Shown here one piece after another: positions 1 to 12,057 of a stretch of 64,000 nucleotides of DNA. Each line of letters begins with the position of its first letter. Position 1 is the first letter of the stretch. Origin of the DNA: Eledone cirrhosa (lineage: Eukaryota; Mollusca; Cephalopoda; Octopoda; Eledonidae); NCBI GenBank assembly GCA_964016885.1, contig OZ024745.1:55102300-55166299 (forward strand). The letters are read 5' to 3'. A model generated the notes under the pieces. It made no database searches. It had not been told where the DNA came from and saw only the letters and a list, made by a program, of their open reading frames with translations. The position numbers were made by a program, and so were the translations under genes.

Positions 1-651
<651 letters not shown>

Positions 652-748
652 TCTATGCAAATTAGTCTACCCACTACTAATTTTCATAGAAAAAGCATAT
701 AACGATATGTGCTTTTACAATTCTCTAGAGAAGCCGGAAGATGGGTAT

Positions 749-791
749 ATATTGCTGATGAGATGTAATAACATCGAAACTAGTCCAATAT
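749..791 (+). ncRNA. Hammerhead ribozyme, canonical type I
   Basis: The core CTGATGA is at 755-761 and GAAA at 776-779. Stem II is GATGT/ACATC (762-766 with 771-775) closed by an AATA loop. Stem III is the very short palindrome ACTAGT (779-784), and the cleavage-site triplet is GTC (783-785). Stem I is ATATTG (749-754) with CAATAT (786-791), six uninterrupted Watson-Crick pairs. Every invariant hammerhead core base is present. Self-cleavage is predicted after C785. Hammerheads with tiny palindromic stem III are typical of Penelope-like elements and retrozymes, where two copies can act as a dimer. No PLE coding sequence adjoins this copy, so the parent element is unknown. Confidence 0.8.
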
Positions 792-1046
792 TCCTGTCTG
801 GCTCTCTGGAGAATAGAGGAAATGTGTTTCCTTGAAAACTCGTATGACTCTAAAACCCGGTCCGTCTGCGTGGTTACATACAGACTAGCTGGACACTCAC
901 TGTAAAGTGTCTAGTGAAAAACTCAGTACATGTACATATGTATACATGTGTGTATTTATATGCATACTAATACTTCCGTATACATATGTAGATGTACACT
1001 TTAACTTAATTGTTTAAGCGTCAGTCATACAAAAGTGAGTTAGAAG

Positions 1047-1071
1047 CGAAACGAAATTTAATTTCGTTTCG
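1047..1071. repeat. 25-bp near-perfect palindrome
   Basis: CGAAACGAAAT at 1047-1057 is repeated inverted at 1061-1071 with a 3-base centre. It lies just before a (TA)n tract and the foldback element that follows. Function unknown. Confidence 0.6.
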
Positions 1072-1082
1072 TTATTTGTTTT

Positions 1083-1086
<4 letters not shown>

Positions 1087-1116
<30 letters not shown>
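1087..1116. repeat. (TA)n microsatellite flanking a foldback element
   Basis: About 30 bases of TA repeat directly abut the left arm of the foldback at 1117. A second TA tract lies at 1561-1604 beyond the right arm. Confidence 0.9.
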
Positions 1117-1123
<7 letters not shown>

Positions 1124-1159
1124 ATTAATAAATGGAAACTATATTTATAAAGCCATATT

Positions 1160-1224
1160 TATTTCATTATATATATTTCAAGGATACCAAGTTAAATCAT
1201 GGTATGCCTTCATCAGACAAAATA
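1160..1224 (-). ncRNA. Hammerhead ribozyme in left foldback arm
   Basis: On the minus strand the CTGATGA core is at 1216-1210 and GAAA at 1079-equivalent plus-strand bases 1176-1179. Stem II joins an AGG/CCT base to a six-pair ATACCA/TGGTAT helix with one bulged C. Stem III is AT/AT around an ATAT loop, with ATA as the cleavage triplet. Stem I pairs TATTTTGT with ATGAAATA over eight positions, two of them G-U. It mirrors the ribozyme in the right arm. Confidence 0.72.
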
Positions 1225-1364
1225 CAATATATAACATATTTACAAATAGATATTGAGGTACCCTTTCAAAAGGTGACCGTTGTTTTTGGAGACCATCCGG
1301 ATAAAACAACGGTCACCTTTTGAAAGGTTACGTCAATATCTATTTGTAAAACTGTTATATATTG

Positions 1365-1429
1365 TATTTTGTCTGATGAAGGCATACCATGATTTAACTT
1401 GGTATCCTTGAAATATATATAATGAAATA
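1365..1429 (+). ncRNA. Hammerhead ribozyme in right foldback arm
   Basis: The CTGATGA core is at 1373-1379 and GAAA at 1410-1413. Stem II runs through ATACCA/TGGTAT with an A-T-rich apical loop. Stem III is T/A plus A/U around ATAT, with the triplet ATA at 1419-1421. Stem I is TATTTTGT (1365-1372) with ATGAAATA (1422-1429), eight pairs including two G-U. Cleavage is predicted after A1421. Confidence 0.72.
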
Positions 1430-1556
1430 AATATGGTTTTATAAATAAAGTTTCTATTTATTAATATTGTATATCTACTCCAAATATTTGTCGAGTGCTT
1501 TATATCAGTTATAATAATATTTGCTTGTTGTATCCCAACAATTTAAATAGAAATTT

Positions 1557-1560
<4 letters not shown>

Positions 1561-1604
<44 letters not shown>
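1561..1604. repeat. (TA)n microsatellite
   Basis: Pure TA repeat of about 44 bases. Confidence 0.95.
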
Positions 1605-1606
<2 letters not shown>

Positions 1607-2189
1607 AATTAATATGAAGAATTAGAAATAGGACTATCCATCATCAGTGATCTACTAGCCATCATAGGCATTAAAGACCAGATACCTCAGCCTAGCGCGA
1701 ACAATACCTAAAATAAGTTATTGGGATTAAAAGAATTGGGTGGAGAAAGAGAGATAGGTAAATAAAGATGAATGGCGAGGCAACGTAAAGAGAGGAAAAA
1801 ATGAGAAAATCAAGTCAATGATTCGTTTGTACATAAGAACTTGCGAATATTGACGAGAAGACGAGAGACACATCCCAACCATGCGAAAGTAAGCGAGGAA
1901 AGAATTACGCACAGTGTGGGACGAGGGAGGAAGTGAGAGAGAGAGAGTGAGTAGCAGAGAGTGAGTGAGTGAAAGTGTGAGGAAGAGGCTAGCCGAGAGT
2001 GACTAGCAGAGGGGTGAATGAAAGTAAGAGGGAGAAGGATATATATATATATATATATATATAGCTAATTAGGTGGGTAACTTGTAATTACTAGCGGTGA
2101 CGCTGGTCGAAGCACTCGATGCTGGTCTCTCGTTCGCTTGTGCACCAGGTTTAAGACGACTGTATTTTACAGAGTGTATATGAAGTGAC

Positions 2190-2320
2190 AATAAGAATAG
2201 CAGCTGTTTGTAAACTTGATTACATATTACGATTTGTTTCCATATCGATCAGCTCATGTATGATCGGATCCCGGCTCTTAATCGATACTTCTTCTGATAT
2301 GATAGTTTACAAACATTTAG
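2190..2320. repeat. Interspersed repeat, copy 1
   Basis: The segment around 'atcgatcagctc' and 'taatcga.acttc.tctgatatg' recurs in similar order and spacing at about 44985-45140, diverged. The family is unknown to me; no coding capacity is seen. Confidence 0.5.
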
Positions 2321-3249
2321 ATCGTTTTTGTCTTGTAGTATGTTATTTCAATTGGATTAAGTGCAGAAACTACAACATTTAGTAAGCTGTTACATAGAAC
2401 TTGGTAGGAGAAACGGAGAGAAAGTAGCCAATTAGACCTTTAACAGATATATTAATAATATAATATTTAAATTACAATTAGTAATGTCCCATTAACTATG
2501 TATATACCACGCAGTTTCAAGCCAAGACAAACTTTACCAATTACCATAAATGTTAATTAATAATTAACAAAATGAGGGCGATGGTTGCCTTCAGTAGGCC
2601 GTCCTAATATTGTTACAGGATATTGTCTATCGACAGTTAATTCAAACTGAAAGTGGACAATAGAATTAGAACAGTAAGCGGATAGCAAACAGCTTAAGCG
2701 AACAATACACTACAATGAAGATATATGTTAGTTTAACGCTTGAAATAGTAGGAAACGTTATTAAACTTTTCGTATGCTAGACCTACACGAAGAACAAAGG
2801 AAGAAATAGAATGATAGAAGACAGTGAGAAGGGGAAGAAACGGAAAAGGTACATTTTGGGGAACCAACGTATATATTGAAAGACAAACGTTTGGGCGAAT
2901 ATATAATTTGAATATTTGTGTTACAAACTATGATGCTGCATTTTAAGATAGACTTTAGAAATATATCCATCTCAAAGATCTGATGACATGGCTCCACCCC
3001 AACTATTTATAAAGCTTTACATTTTAATACAGCTATCCTTTATTACATTTGCATGAATCTGGAATTTGTCATTAAACTAGGAAGAGGATGATTCAGCATG
3101 TACCATTACAATTCCAATACAAGAAAACGTCTAATCTTGATTCGATATATAGTAGATTATGAAAACCTAATATTTTTATACACGTTACCGCGTTTTATAA
3201 AGATAAATAACTGAAAATGTCCAGATGGTATACTGTTTCGCCGAAAACG

Positions 3250-3297
3250 TTTCCATTTTCAGATAGAAATTTGGATGTTAATATCTGAAAATGGAAA
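3250..3297. repeat. Perfect 16-bp inverted repeat (hairpin)
   Basis: TTTCCATTTTCAGATA at 3250-3265 pairs perfectly with its complement at 3282-3297 across a 16-base loop. It could be a remnant of a small foldback element. No polymerase termination or coding context supports a regulatory role. Confidence 0.6.
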
Positions 3298-5058
3298 TCC
3301 AAATCTAAATGTATGTAGGTGAGGGAATAGCTTTAGATGGCAAATACACATTTTAACTTTACTATCATGTTCCTTACATATGTCGTGCGATATATTTAAT
3401 AAACAAGACTTAGTAGTGCGTTTCTAAATTAATGTTATTAGGCACATTTTTATTAAATATGGGACATATTATTTGTATGTAGTAGTGTAACTCGACTATC
3501 CTTTACGATTATAAAGGATTTGCTATATATCCATATTTAAAATTAAAATAGAATGATTAGTTTCATATGATGAATAAAATAAGTATAACGTCGGTAGCAA
3601 GCGGCTATCCTCTGTAAGAGAACATTTATATTTTGCTAAAGTTTATGAAGTTCTATTTTCAATATCGTTATATAGCGTTTTCGCTGAAAAAAAGGTGTAA
3701 GGACTCCAATAACCGGTGAAGGAACGGAAGATGTATTTTTAAAACACATGGATCTCGTGTGTTCTGTTCAAATAATTACTCAAATATCGTGGATTACTAT
3801 ACCTTCATACATATATCTATCTCTTTCTATAAATATGGTGTATCGCTTGATACTTATGCATTAACACCACGGATACGTTTTTTTAGTGCAGCTAGGAACT
3901 TGCCTATGACTGGCAATACCATGCATCACATATCAAGTTATACCTGTGCTTGATGATTTTTTTAAGTGAGAAAAGGCTTTGCTCGGGGCCAATCTCACTC
4001 TCTTAACATCAAGTGTATTTACCCTAAAAGAAGAAGTGATCTACCCCATTGTTTGCAAATGAAGTCGCGGGTTCTATAGCAGTGTGAACTTCTCATAGTG
4101 AGGTGTCACAATGAAGACTAGGTATCTCTTGCTCCACAAAAAAATGTTTTATTGGGTGGCCGTTGACTGTTCTAAGTTTCTCGGCCCTTTGACAGGTTTT
4201 GGTTTTCAACCCACAAGGTGTCCAAAATCACTCTTCTTACCAAGCAACCTTAGTGTGGTTGCCGGTTTAGTCACCAGCGACCCGACCATACACAACTTGT
4301 ACTAGGTTACATGTTACCAGTAGCGCTGAAGAGCGATCTAACATAACCTATATCTGCGTGTTTATGTGTGTGCATATAATTTCAAACATAACATATTATA
4401 AATGTGATATTGAAGCCAGTTTCTGCCCTGATACGTTTTTAAAACGGAATGTAGAAATACAATATATTTGCATATATGTAATTATATAAATAGATTTAGA
4501 GCCATGTATCATTGAGAAAAACAGAGAGGCATAGGAAAAATTCTAAAGCGAGGTGAGATGATGAATGCATAAAATTAAAAATTTGTCTGGACACAATGAC
4601 GTAGGTCAAAATGAAATCCTATCATTCGTTTGACAATGAGAATATCAATGAGAGTATTTTCATAGGGATAATCTAGTTTTATATTACCTACAATATATTG
4701 ATATTGACCAACAATATTGTAACGTAAATTCATCAGCAATTGCCTCTTTTTACAATATTTTCTTACTTAAATATTACTTTACCACGTAGATATAATAACT
4801 CGTCATTAAACAATATATTACCTCAAACGACACTCTCAATAAGGAATTGTTTGACCTTCATCGTGTAAAGCGCATGATTTGTATTTGTCTTCATAATAAT
4901 TGAAATGTAAACGATTACCTGCATATGGTTAGTCGATTATTGGTGTTAGAACTCTATGTACTACGGAAATATATTTTCCAAAGAGATTAGAAGATAAGAG
5001 TTTTTGTTTTCGTAGTAGGCCATCATCCCATCCTGGGAAATTCAAACGGACTACAGAG

Positions 5059-5098
<40 letters not shown>

Positions 5099-6205
5099 GG
5101 TGGGTAGGAATGAGGCTGAATGAAAGAGAAAGAAAATGTTGGAAGTACACATTCATGACACTATTCGACTATCATGAAAATGTTATGAATACTTTGTATA
5201 GTTTATTAAATCCCTATCTGCTAATTCTCAAGTGAATGGTTGCCTTATATTTAGGCATATCTTAAACGGATTATTGACATATAATTCCGTTTCTCAGTTG
5301 GAACCACTATGTGTAAGAAGAACAACTTATCATGGTTAAGTAGAACCCAAATTCAAAAAGTGAGGGAAGGGGGTATACCATACAAAGTTTTCCTCTATGT
5401 TAGAGACATTTATTTTATCATTTCCACAATGTTGAAAGCCTGTTACTCAGAAAGGAAAGCAACCACATCAAATAGTTTATAGCATCTAGTATGTAACTTT
5501 ACTGCTTCTGTCGACTCTTTATTATACGTGTAATGGTCTATGATTCATTCAGCATAGAATCAAACATCGAAAGGCTACAGTAGTTTGTGTGCTTAAACAG
5601 TTAATACGTTCCCTTTGAAATGACACGGAAAGCGAAAAGATAACCAGCTATGAAAGCAAGCGAAAGGATCTCTTAAATCAATGGGTTCGTAAACGTCTGT
5701 AGGCGGATATATCTAGTTTGGATGTAATAGCTTGGATTTATGAGTAATCATTTCATCCCATTAGTTGGTTAAACGACTTACTCTTCTCTACATTGATGGA
5801 TCAAGAATAAGCCAGTTCAATTTGAATCTAGGGAAGATAAAATATGTCATATCTCCTAGATTTTTATTAACCAAATACATGATAACCGATATTCATATTC
5901 TCAGATGTTTCCTTTGTAACGTATTCTAATAACCAAAGAAAAAAAAACCACATATATTTTTACACATCAGTTTCAAACCTGAAACCAACAAGAACTAACG
6001 CAACGAAACAAAGGCATGTCACCAAAGATATATATTTTAGTACAAATGATGCGATAGAAGCAGACAAATGATATTACTATATATATATATATATACAGTA
6101 TTTTCCGTTGTGTTGTAATATAAATATTACACACAGTAGATTATCAGCTCACGTAGAGTTTGCTCGACGGTTCCAGTTGTAGTTCCAAAAGTAATCCGGA
6201 GAAAA

Positions 6206-6922
6206 ATAGAAAGATTTGAATGGATACAGTTTAGTAGAAAGGAATTTATTGACACGTGTTTCTATAACAGTTACATAACCTAAAACAGCTGCTATCTACA
6301 AACTTTTAGTTATGCAGACATTCAATATTTCAATGTTATTATTTACTGTCATTTCATCAGAATAATATTACTGAGAGCCTATTTCGTTTTTATAGAGAAT
6401 ATTAGGAGGGAGGGGTGAAGTTGTTAGAAGAATAGTTGAAGGAGTGGTTTTTCGATAGCAGTGAGAATTCTTGGTGGCAGTGAGTAATTAGATTCCCATC
6501 TGTTGTTTTGACATTTTTTAATAGAATATATTATTGGTTATTTTTCTAAATCTATAGAAGGATTAGAGATAGTAAAGATATGCGTGGTTGGTTTTGTGTT
6601 TGCACTTAATTAACATTCAGACTTAAATTTTTCTTTCAAGTGTACGTATCCTTTCACCCACGCATTCACACACAAATATATTTGCACACCTCTACAAAAT
6701 ACATATACTCACAATTCACATATTCATACTTACATATATATACACATGCATACACATATATATACACACATGTATTCATGTACATACATACGCGCTCATG
6801 TGTATACATTTTCATACTCAACTTATCTTTATATACACACGTATAGACACACACATATATACATACATACTCTAGTCCATGTGTACACACATACACATAC
6901 ATACACATCTATATACACATAT

Positions 6923-7001
<79 letters not shown>

Positions 7002-7684
7002 CACTTTAATACATGAATACACTTACATCTAACTATACACATCAAACATATATATATATTTACTTATTTATATACATTTTCACATATATATACATACTTA
7101 TGGACGTTTTTAGACACATTCATTATCGCATATTTGCACCTATTCTCATCAGCATATCTTTCCATTATTAGTGTGGTAATTTAAGGTTATTAATATATGT
7201 TGAGAAGAGATTGTTTTTATATTTTTCTAACTAGATTAAGGTTTATATAGTTGGGGGATGTCCCTCTTTTATGTAATATTCGGCTTGTAGTGGGAAAAAA
7301 GGGTTTTAGTTCTGTGACGGCAGAATAATGTTCGTTCAATTCTGTTATTCAGCAGTTTCTTCTTGTGTGTGATTATGTAATAAATCTCAAGATTACACAA
7401 TTTGCAGAAATTTTGGCTCCTGGAAAAGCTTTGGGTTTTAGCTAATTTCTCCCATTTTAGGGTAAACTGTTGATCGCTATCCCTGAGCGTCCAAGCTTTT
7501 TCTGCTAAAGTTGTTACATTTCTTTGGCTCTGGTGTTTTATTGAGTAAGAATGCCTATACAATCGAGATTTAAACGATGTTGCCGTTGATCCCACGTAAT
7601 ACCACTCGTTGCCTCCGGATTTAATGGTACACTTATAAATAATATTTTTTTCCAGGCAGTTATTGCCGAGGGGGCAGTTGTCAG
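6206..7684. repeat. Left arm of PLE palindrome
   Basis: Inverted counterpart of 9399-10894. From its outer end it holds a hammerhead-like relic, a tail rich in TA/CA dinucleotides (6640-7000) and the GIY-YIG coding end. The central TA tract differs in length and phase between the arms, as expected for microsatellite slippage after duplication. Confidence 0.85.
6328..6360 (-). other. Hammerhead-like relic in PLE tail (left arm)
   Basis: On the minus strand CTGATGA and GAAA flank a perfect four-pair stem II (AATG/CATT). I cannot build stem I or a standard cleavage triplet, so activity is not expected. The same motif is in the right arm. Confidence 0.4.
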
Positions 7685-7783
7685 GATAGGTGCAGTTACA
7701 GTTGTGTACGTTCGGTTTTCTCTGGAGTAGTATTGCGGACGAACTTAGGTGTGGTTTATTTATGTTCTGTAGTGTATTGTCTA
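7269..7783 (-). CDS. PLE linker and GIY-YIG endonuclease domain
   Basis: The frame is open from the end of the reverse transcriptase frame to a stop at 7269. It begins with a cysteine-rich linker (C-x-C-x5-CPL-x3-C), then a GIY-YIG nuclease: WYYVGST for the GIY/YIG strands, followed by FKSRLYRH with the conserved Arg and His, then KLCNLEIYYI. In PLEs this domain nicks the target DNA for insertion. It follows the reverse transcriptase but in a shifted frame; the break falls in an A-rich run near 7785. The domain is about the usual size and otherwise intact. Confidence 0.8.
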
Positions 7784-9346
7784 CTGTTTTTTTGTGTTCT
7801 TTGTACTTAAGTTTTTAGTGTTTTCGTTTAACCTTCTAGTATTGATCTTTTTTATGTGTTGTTCAAGGTTTAACGCTGTAGAGTATGGCAGTCTTATAGT
7901 GGTAGGGTTTAGGATTTTGTGGTATTTGTGTGATGTAGGAAAATGTCTTTTAATTATTTTAAAGAAGAGTACTGGTAAATTTGTACTAATGGAACTATTG
8001 TATTCGGGGTTATACCATAAGTACTCTTTGCATCGCTTTCTATTAGTTTTGTTTGTTGGTTTACTGGTGTGCATACTATGGTAGTAAGTGTGGTTTGGTG
8101 TTGTGTTATTATATCTACCTATGTGGGATTTATTTTGGGTGTTTTGATTGTTCCCATCTATGTACTCTATTTTGTTGAGGTAGCCTGCTTTACTAAGGGC
8201 GTTATCGTAGTACTGGGCGTGTTCCTTAAATACTTGTATGTTAGAAGATAGACCCGAGATTCTAAGGGAAATATTTTTAGGGATAGATTTAATTATAGAG
8301 ATGGGGTGGTTAGACCCAACATTTACGTATTTGAGATTTTCATTCAATTTATGAAACGGTTTAATCAAACCAGAGTTTAAATTGAGTGTGACATCCAGGA
8401 AGTTAACTACTTTAAGGTTGTATTCATATGTTATAGTTAGTCCTATTTCGAGTAGTAGTTTTCTTATATCTTTGCGTAGTTTTTCTAGTTTTTGGTTATT
8501 AAGGTTTTTAGCTAGGAGGAGAACATCGTCGCGGCATATTCCGCCGTGGAGATTGCTGAATTTTTCCTGGAGTCTAAAGGCGATAAATAACCCCACAATA
8601 TCAGTTATTTCCGCCGAATCGTTAGAGCCCATTGTTATGTCAAAGTTAGAGGGTCTATCTTTACGTACCCAATAACTGTTCTCAAATTTGACTATAGTTT
8701 TCCTAGCTTCTAATATAATCTTAATTTCATCGTTTGTAAGGTCAGAGTTATCCTTAGCAAACTTAATGGCTCTATTCAAAGTTTCAGGTGATATCGATGA
8801 GTAATATTCATCGATATCAAACTGGATAAACTTAGATTTATTCTTATTGCTAATGCTATTAAACCATCTTATTGCTTCTTGGGTCTTCCCCCAGAGTTTA
8901 ATGTTAACCTTAGCCTTAATTTGGGGGATGATTCTATCTAAGATATATTTGCTTATTTTACCTATATCTGATTTAGAGGGGCAGATTAATCTAATTTTAG
9001 GGTCATTATCAAAGTTTACCTTGTGGTCCTTAAGATTGAAGGTGGGTACCGCCGGTAAGAGTGGTCCTGTCCTATCTTCGATTCCGAGATTTTTCACTAT
9101 TTCGCATGCCTCATCATTGATGTGCTTAAGGGTTACTTCACTCGTTTTTCTATATTTTTTATGTAATTCTTTTCGAATGAAGTTGTTGTATGTAGTGCAA
9201 TCCATAGTGTACAGGTTTGATGTTTTGTCCGCTTTTACTACAATTCCTTTGGTGTTTTTAAGGTCGTCCAGTAGTTTTTTTATATCTTTCTGTAATTTGC
9301 TGTTGGTGTTGCGTCCTTTGAATTTAATTTTAAGGATTAAGTTCAT
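7781..9346 (-). CDS. PLE reverse transcriptase, 5'-truncated
   Basis: A 521-codon frame, the longest in the window. It encodes a Penelope-type reverse transcriptase, which copies element RNA into DNA at a nicked target. Visible blocks: VVKADKTSNLY (about residues 36-46), PTFNLKDHKV (101-110), IRLICPSKS (118-126), the first catalytic block FIQFDIDEYYSSIS (173-185, with aspartates), the second catalytic block GICRDD (269-274) where the family usually has Tyr before RDD, FLDVTLNLNSG (316-326), and a C-terminal region with SNHPISIIKSIPKNIS. The frame stays open upstream of the first Met to the palindrome junction near 9398, so the true N-terminus is lost. The end is frameshifted from the GIY-YIG domain. 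Placement among PLE families is tentative. Confidence 0.85.
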   Translation of the reverse strand: MNLILKIKFKGRNTNSKLQKDIKKLLDDLKNTKGIVVKADKTSNLYTMDCTTYNNFIRKELHKKYRKTSEVTLKHINDEACEIVKNLGIEDRTGPLLPAVPTFNLKDHKVNFDNDPKIRLICPSKSDIGKISKYILDRIIPQIKAKVNIKLWGKTQEAIRWFNSISNKNKSKFIQFDIDEYYSSISPETLNRAIKFAKDNSDLTNDEIKIILEARKTIVKFENSYWVRKDRPSNFDITMGSNDSAEITDIVGLFIAFRLQEKFSNLHGGICRDDVLLLAKNLNNQKLEKLRKDIRKLLLEIGLTITYEYNLKVVNFLDVTLNLNSGLIKPFHKLNENLKYVNVGSNHPISIIKSIPKNISLRISGLSSNIQVFKEHAQYYDNALSKAGYLNKIEYIDGNNQNTQNKSHIGRYNNTTPNHTYYHSMHTSKPTNKTNRKRCKEYLWYNPEYNSSISTNLPVLFFKIIKRHFPTSHKYHKILNPTTIRLPYSTALNLEQHIKKINTRRLNENTKNLSTKNTKKQ

Positions 9347-9403
9347 AAGGTCCTGCTCAAATGCATCTAATAGTGGGTTGGTGGGTGGGTTTTTACAACT
9401 GAC

Positions 9404-9815
9404 AACTGCCCCCTCGGCAATAACTGCCTGGAAAAAAATATTATTTATAAGTGTACCATTAAATCCGGAGGCAACGAGTGGTATTACGTGGGATCAACGG
9501 CAACATCGTTTAAATCTCGATTGTATAGGCATTCTTACTCAATAAAACACCAGAGCCAAAGAAATGTAACAACTTTAGCAGAAAAAGCTTAGACGCTCAG
9601 GGATAGCGATCAACAGTTTACCCTAAAATGGGAGAAATTAGCTAAAACCCAAAGCTTTTCCAGGAGCCAAAATTTCTGCAAATTGTGTAATCTTGAGATT
9701 TATTACATAATCACACACAAGAAGAAACTGCTGAATAACAGAATTGAACGAACATTATTCTGCCGTCACAGAACTAAAACCCTTTTTTCCCACTACAAGC
9801 CGAATATTACATAAA
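9404..9815 (+). pseudogene. Inverted copy of PLE GIY-YIG domain with a nonsense codon
   Basis: Same linker and GIY-YIG sequence as 7269-7783 but on the plus strand. A TGG (Trp) codon in the left-arm copy is TAG here (9590-9592), truncating the domain after the conserved WYYVGST and FKSR blocks. It lacks any reverse transcriptase upstream. Confidence 0.8.
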
Positions 9816-10081
9816 AGAGGGACATCCCCCAACTATATAAACCTTAATCTAGTTAGAAAAATATAAAAACAATCTCTTCTCAACATATATTAATAACCTT
9901 AAATTACCACACTAATAATGGAAAGATATGCTGATGAGAATAGGTGCAAATATGCGATAATGAATGTGTCTAAAAACGTCCATAAGTATGTATATATATG
10001 TGAAAATGTATATAAATAAGTAAATATATATATATGTTTGATGTGTATAGTTAGATGTAAGTGTATTCATGTATTAAAGTG

Positions 10082-10084
<3 letters not shown>

Positions 10085-10170
<86 letters not shown>
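10085..10170. repeat. (TA)n microsatellite in PLE tail
   Basis: TA repeat with one phase break near 10119. The matching tract in the left arm is at about 6930-6999 and is shorter. Long (Tyr-Ile) or (Thr-His) frames across both are artefacts. Confidence 0.9.
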
Positions 10171-10177
<7 letters not shown>

Positions 10178-10739
10178 ATATGTGTATATAGATGTGTATG
10201 TATGTGTATGTGTGTACACATGGACTAGAGTATGTATGTATATATGTGTGTGTCTATACGTGTGTATATAAAGATAAGTTGAGTATGAAAATGTATACAC
10301 ATGAGCGCGTATGTATGTACATGAATACATGTGTGTATATATATGTGTATGCATGTGTATATATATGTAAGTATGAATATGTGAATTGTGAGTATATGTA
10401 TTTTGTAGAGGTGTGCAAATATATTTGTGTGTGAATGCGTGGGTGAAAGGATACGTACACTTGAAAGAAAAATTTAAGTCTGAATGTTAATTAAGTGCAA
10501 ACACAAAACCAACCACGCATATCTTTACTATCTCTAATCCTTCTATAGATTTAGAAAAATAACCAATAATATATTCTATAAAAAAATGTCAAAACAACAG
10601 ATGGGAATCTAATTACTCACTGCCACCAAGAATTCTCACTGCTATCGAAAAACCACTCCTTCAACTATTCTTCTAACAACTTCACCCCTCCCTCCTAATA
10701 TTCTCTATAAAAACGAAATAGGTCCTCAGTAATATTATT

Positions 10740-10772
10740 CTGATGAAATGACAGTAAATAATAACATTGAAA
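10740..10772 (+). other. Hammerhead-like relic in PLE tail (right arm)
   Basis: CTGATGA (10740-10746), a stem II of AATG/CATT and GAAA (10769-10772) are intact. No partner for stem I or proper cleavage triplet is found downstream, so it is probably inactive. It mirrors 6328-6360. Confidence 0.4.
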
Positions 10773-11021
10773 TATTGAATGTCTGCATAACTAAAAGTTT
10801 GTAGATAGCAGCTGTTTTAGGTTATGTAACTGGTATAGAAACACGTGTCAATAAATTCCTTTCTACTAAACTGTATCCATTCAAATCTTTCTATATATAT
10901 ATATATATATATATAAATATTTACACATACACCAATTAAACAAAGGCACAGGTATATATGTGTTTTGGCAACTATTCACGATGTGGCTCAATGAAGAATT
11001 AAATTAAACAATCAGAGCAAA

Positions 11022-11917
<896 letters not shown>

Positions 11918-11918
11918 A

Positions 11919-12031
11919 TTGAAATGGCTTCTACAGGACTAGAACTAATTCATTCGAAGGAAATCACCAGGAAACCTTTCTTGATGATTTACTTCGAATG
12001 AAACAATTCTAGTCCTGTAGAAGCTATTTCT
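11919..12031. repeat. Small foldback of about 110 bp
   Basis: 'cttctacaggactagaa' near 11929 is repeated inverted near 12008-12025, and the inner parts ('attcgaag.aaatca') also pair. It contains TTGATGA and GAAAC at hammerhead-like spacing, but C3 is changed and stem I does not form, so it is not called a ribozyme. Confidence 0.55.
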
Positions 12032-12057
12032 ATATTAAACATTTATACTCATGTATA

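Larger units (their letters stand above)
1117..1474. mobile_element. Foldback element with two divergent hammerheads (PLE/retrozyme-like)
   Basis: The two halves are inverted copies of each other: about 170-bp arms at 1117-1286 and 1303-1474, with a 16-base centre. The innermost arms (starting at GTTGTTTT) pair perfectly for over 20 bases. Each arm carries a complete hammerhead motif pointing outward. No protein is encoded. The arrangement fits two head-to-head copies of a hammerhead-bearing PLE terminal repeat or retrozyme monomer inserted at a (TA)n tract. That origin is inferred. Confidence 0.7.
1605..6205. other. Long stretch without recognised genes
   Basis: Contents seen: a purine-rich GA/GAGT stretch at about 1740-2040, TA tracts at 2041-2062, 5059-5096 and 6079-6094, one interspersed repeat (about 2190-2320) and one perfect hairpin (3250-3297). 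Open frames are all below 80 codons and none resembles a known family. Confidence 0.5.
6206..10894 (-). mobile_element. Penelope-like element in a 4.7-kb palindrome
   Basis: A 5'-truncated PLE copy on the minus strand (reverse transcriptase, linker, GIY-YIG, 3' tail) is followed in opposite orientation by a second copy containing only the GIY-YIG end and the tail. This gives arms of about 1.48 kb (6206-7684) and 1.50 kb (9399-10894) around 1.7 kb of unique sequence. The junctions lie at the shared sequence 'ctgacaactgcccc'. Inverted partial copies are a known structural habit of Penelope-type elements. The arms are very similar, which points to recent formation or gene conversion. The outer ends abut short (TA)n tracts. 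Confidence 0.8.
9399..10894. repeat. Right arm of PLE palindrome
   Basis: Inverted copy of 6206-7684. It contains a plus-strand GIY-YIG copy (9404-9815), a TA/TG-rich tail (10085-10340) and the hammerhead-like relic at 10740-10772. Only scattered base differences from the left arm were seen outside the microsatellites. Confidence 0.85.

Noticed and set aside
7794..9545. Plus-strand frames of 60-232 codons inside the PLE
   Set aside because: They are antisense shadows of the reverse transcriptase and show no domain.
10740..10772. Hammerhead in the PLE palindrome tail
   Set aside because: Core and stem II are present in both arms, but no stem I partner or valid cleavage triplet could be found, so it is listed only as a relic.
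11919..12031. TTGATGA...GAAAC...GTC in a small foldback
   Set aside because: C3 is T, stem II is two pairs at best and stem I fails; kept only as a foldback repeat.
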